Assembly: GCA_003158835.1 (NCBI GenBank)
Contig: PMLI01000144.1
Span: 1-5,541 of the forward strand
DNA from: Acidimicrobiaceae bacterium
GTDB lineage: Bacteria > Actinomycetota > Acidimicrobiia > Acidimicrobiales > Palsa-688
DNA: 5,541 nucleotides
Reading direction: 5' to 3'
Below, piece by piece: positions 5,541 through 5,541 of this stretch. Numbering within the stretch: position 1 is the first letter of the stretch; each line of letters begins with the position of its first letter. Both the position numbers and the translations under genes were made by a program. The notes beneath the pieces were generated by a model. That model saw nothing but the letters and a program-made list of their open reading frames with translations. It was not told the DNA's origin and did not search any database.

Positions 5541-5541
5541 T

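Noticed and set aside
5482..5541. Possible plus-strand gene start (ATG 5482, or GTG 5458) at the right edge
   Set aside because: The product is Pro/Arg/Thr-rich, no ribosome binding site is visible, and the opposite minus frame gives a more natural protein end; it cannot be fully excluded.
1..5541. CRISPR array, tRNA/rRNA, transposase or prophage features
   Set aside because: No regularly spaced repeats, no cloverleaf-like or rRNA-like segment and no transposase or integrase motif is visible; the only direct repeat noted is the abutting 14-bp pair at 5395-5422.

Overview
The window is very GC-rich (roughly 70% by eye), with strong G/C preference at third codon positions, tightly packed genes and several TTG starts. 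This suggests a high-GC bacterium, most likely an actinobacterium, but nothing in the window fixes the order or genus.

Layout: two convergent transcription units meet tail to tail near 2395. The plus-strand unit (24-2394) has an O-acetylhomoserine sulfhydrylase-type PLP enzyme (metY family) followed by a GT4 glycosyltransferase whose start overlaps the metY-like stop by 8 nt. The minus-strand unit (5370 down to 2397) reads GT4 glycosyltransferase, PIG-L/LmbE-type zinc deacetylase, GT2 glycosyltransferase. The first two overlap by an ATGA junction; a 65-nt AT-richer spacer precedes the third. The two stop codons at the convergence are separated by only 2 nt and lie inside a GC-rich interrupted hairpin that could act as a two-sided terminator. 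At the right edge, the 3' end of another minus-strand gene (stop at 5466-5468) probably enters the window.

The 95-nt gap before the minus-strand GT4 is the most informative non-coding stretch. It holds two perfect, abutting 14-bp direct repeats (5395-5422), each carrying TATGAT on the minus strand, and a GGGACA/TGTCCC dyad. Read on the minus strand, GGGACA, 17 bp and TATGAT make a plausible sigma-70/SigA promoter 24 nt upstream of a TTG start that has a good ribosome binding site.

Together this looks like part of a cell-surface glycan or glycoconjugate locus: three glycosyltransferases and a deacetylase that would remove N-acetyl groups from a sugar intermediate. The metY-like gene brings sulfur amino-acid metabolism next to it, and its tight coupling to a glycosyltransferase is the main oddity. 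I see no RNA gene, CRISPR array, insertion sequence or attachment site. Nothing here proves a new system; the best leads are the duplicated -10/operator region, the metY-glycosyltransferase coupling and the GT4/PIG-L pair.
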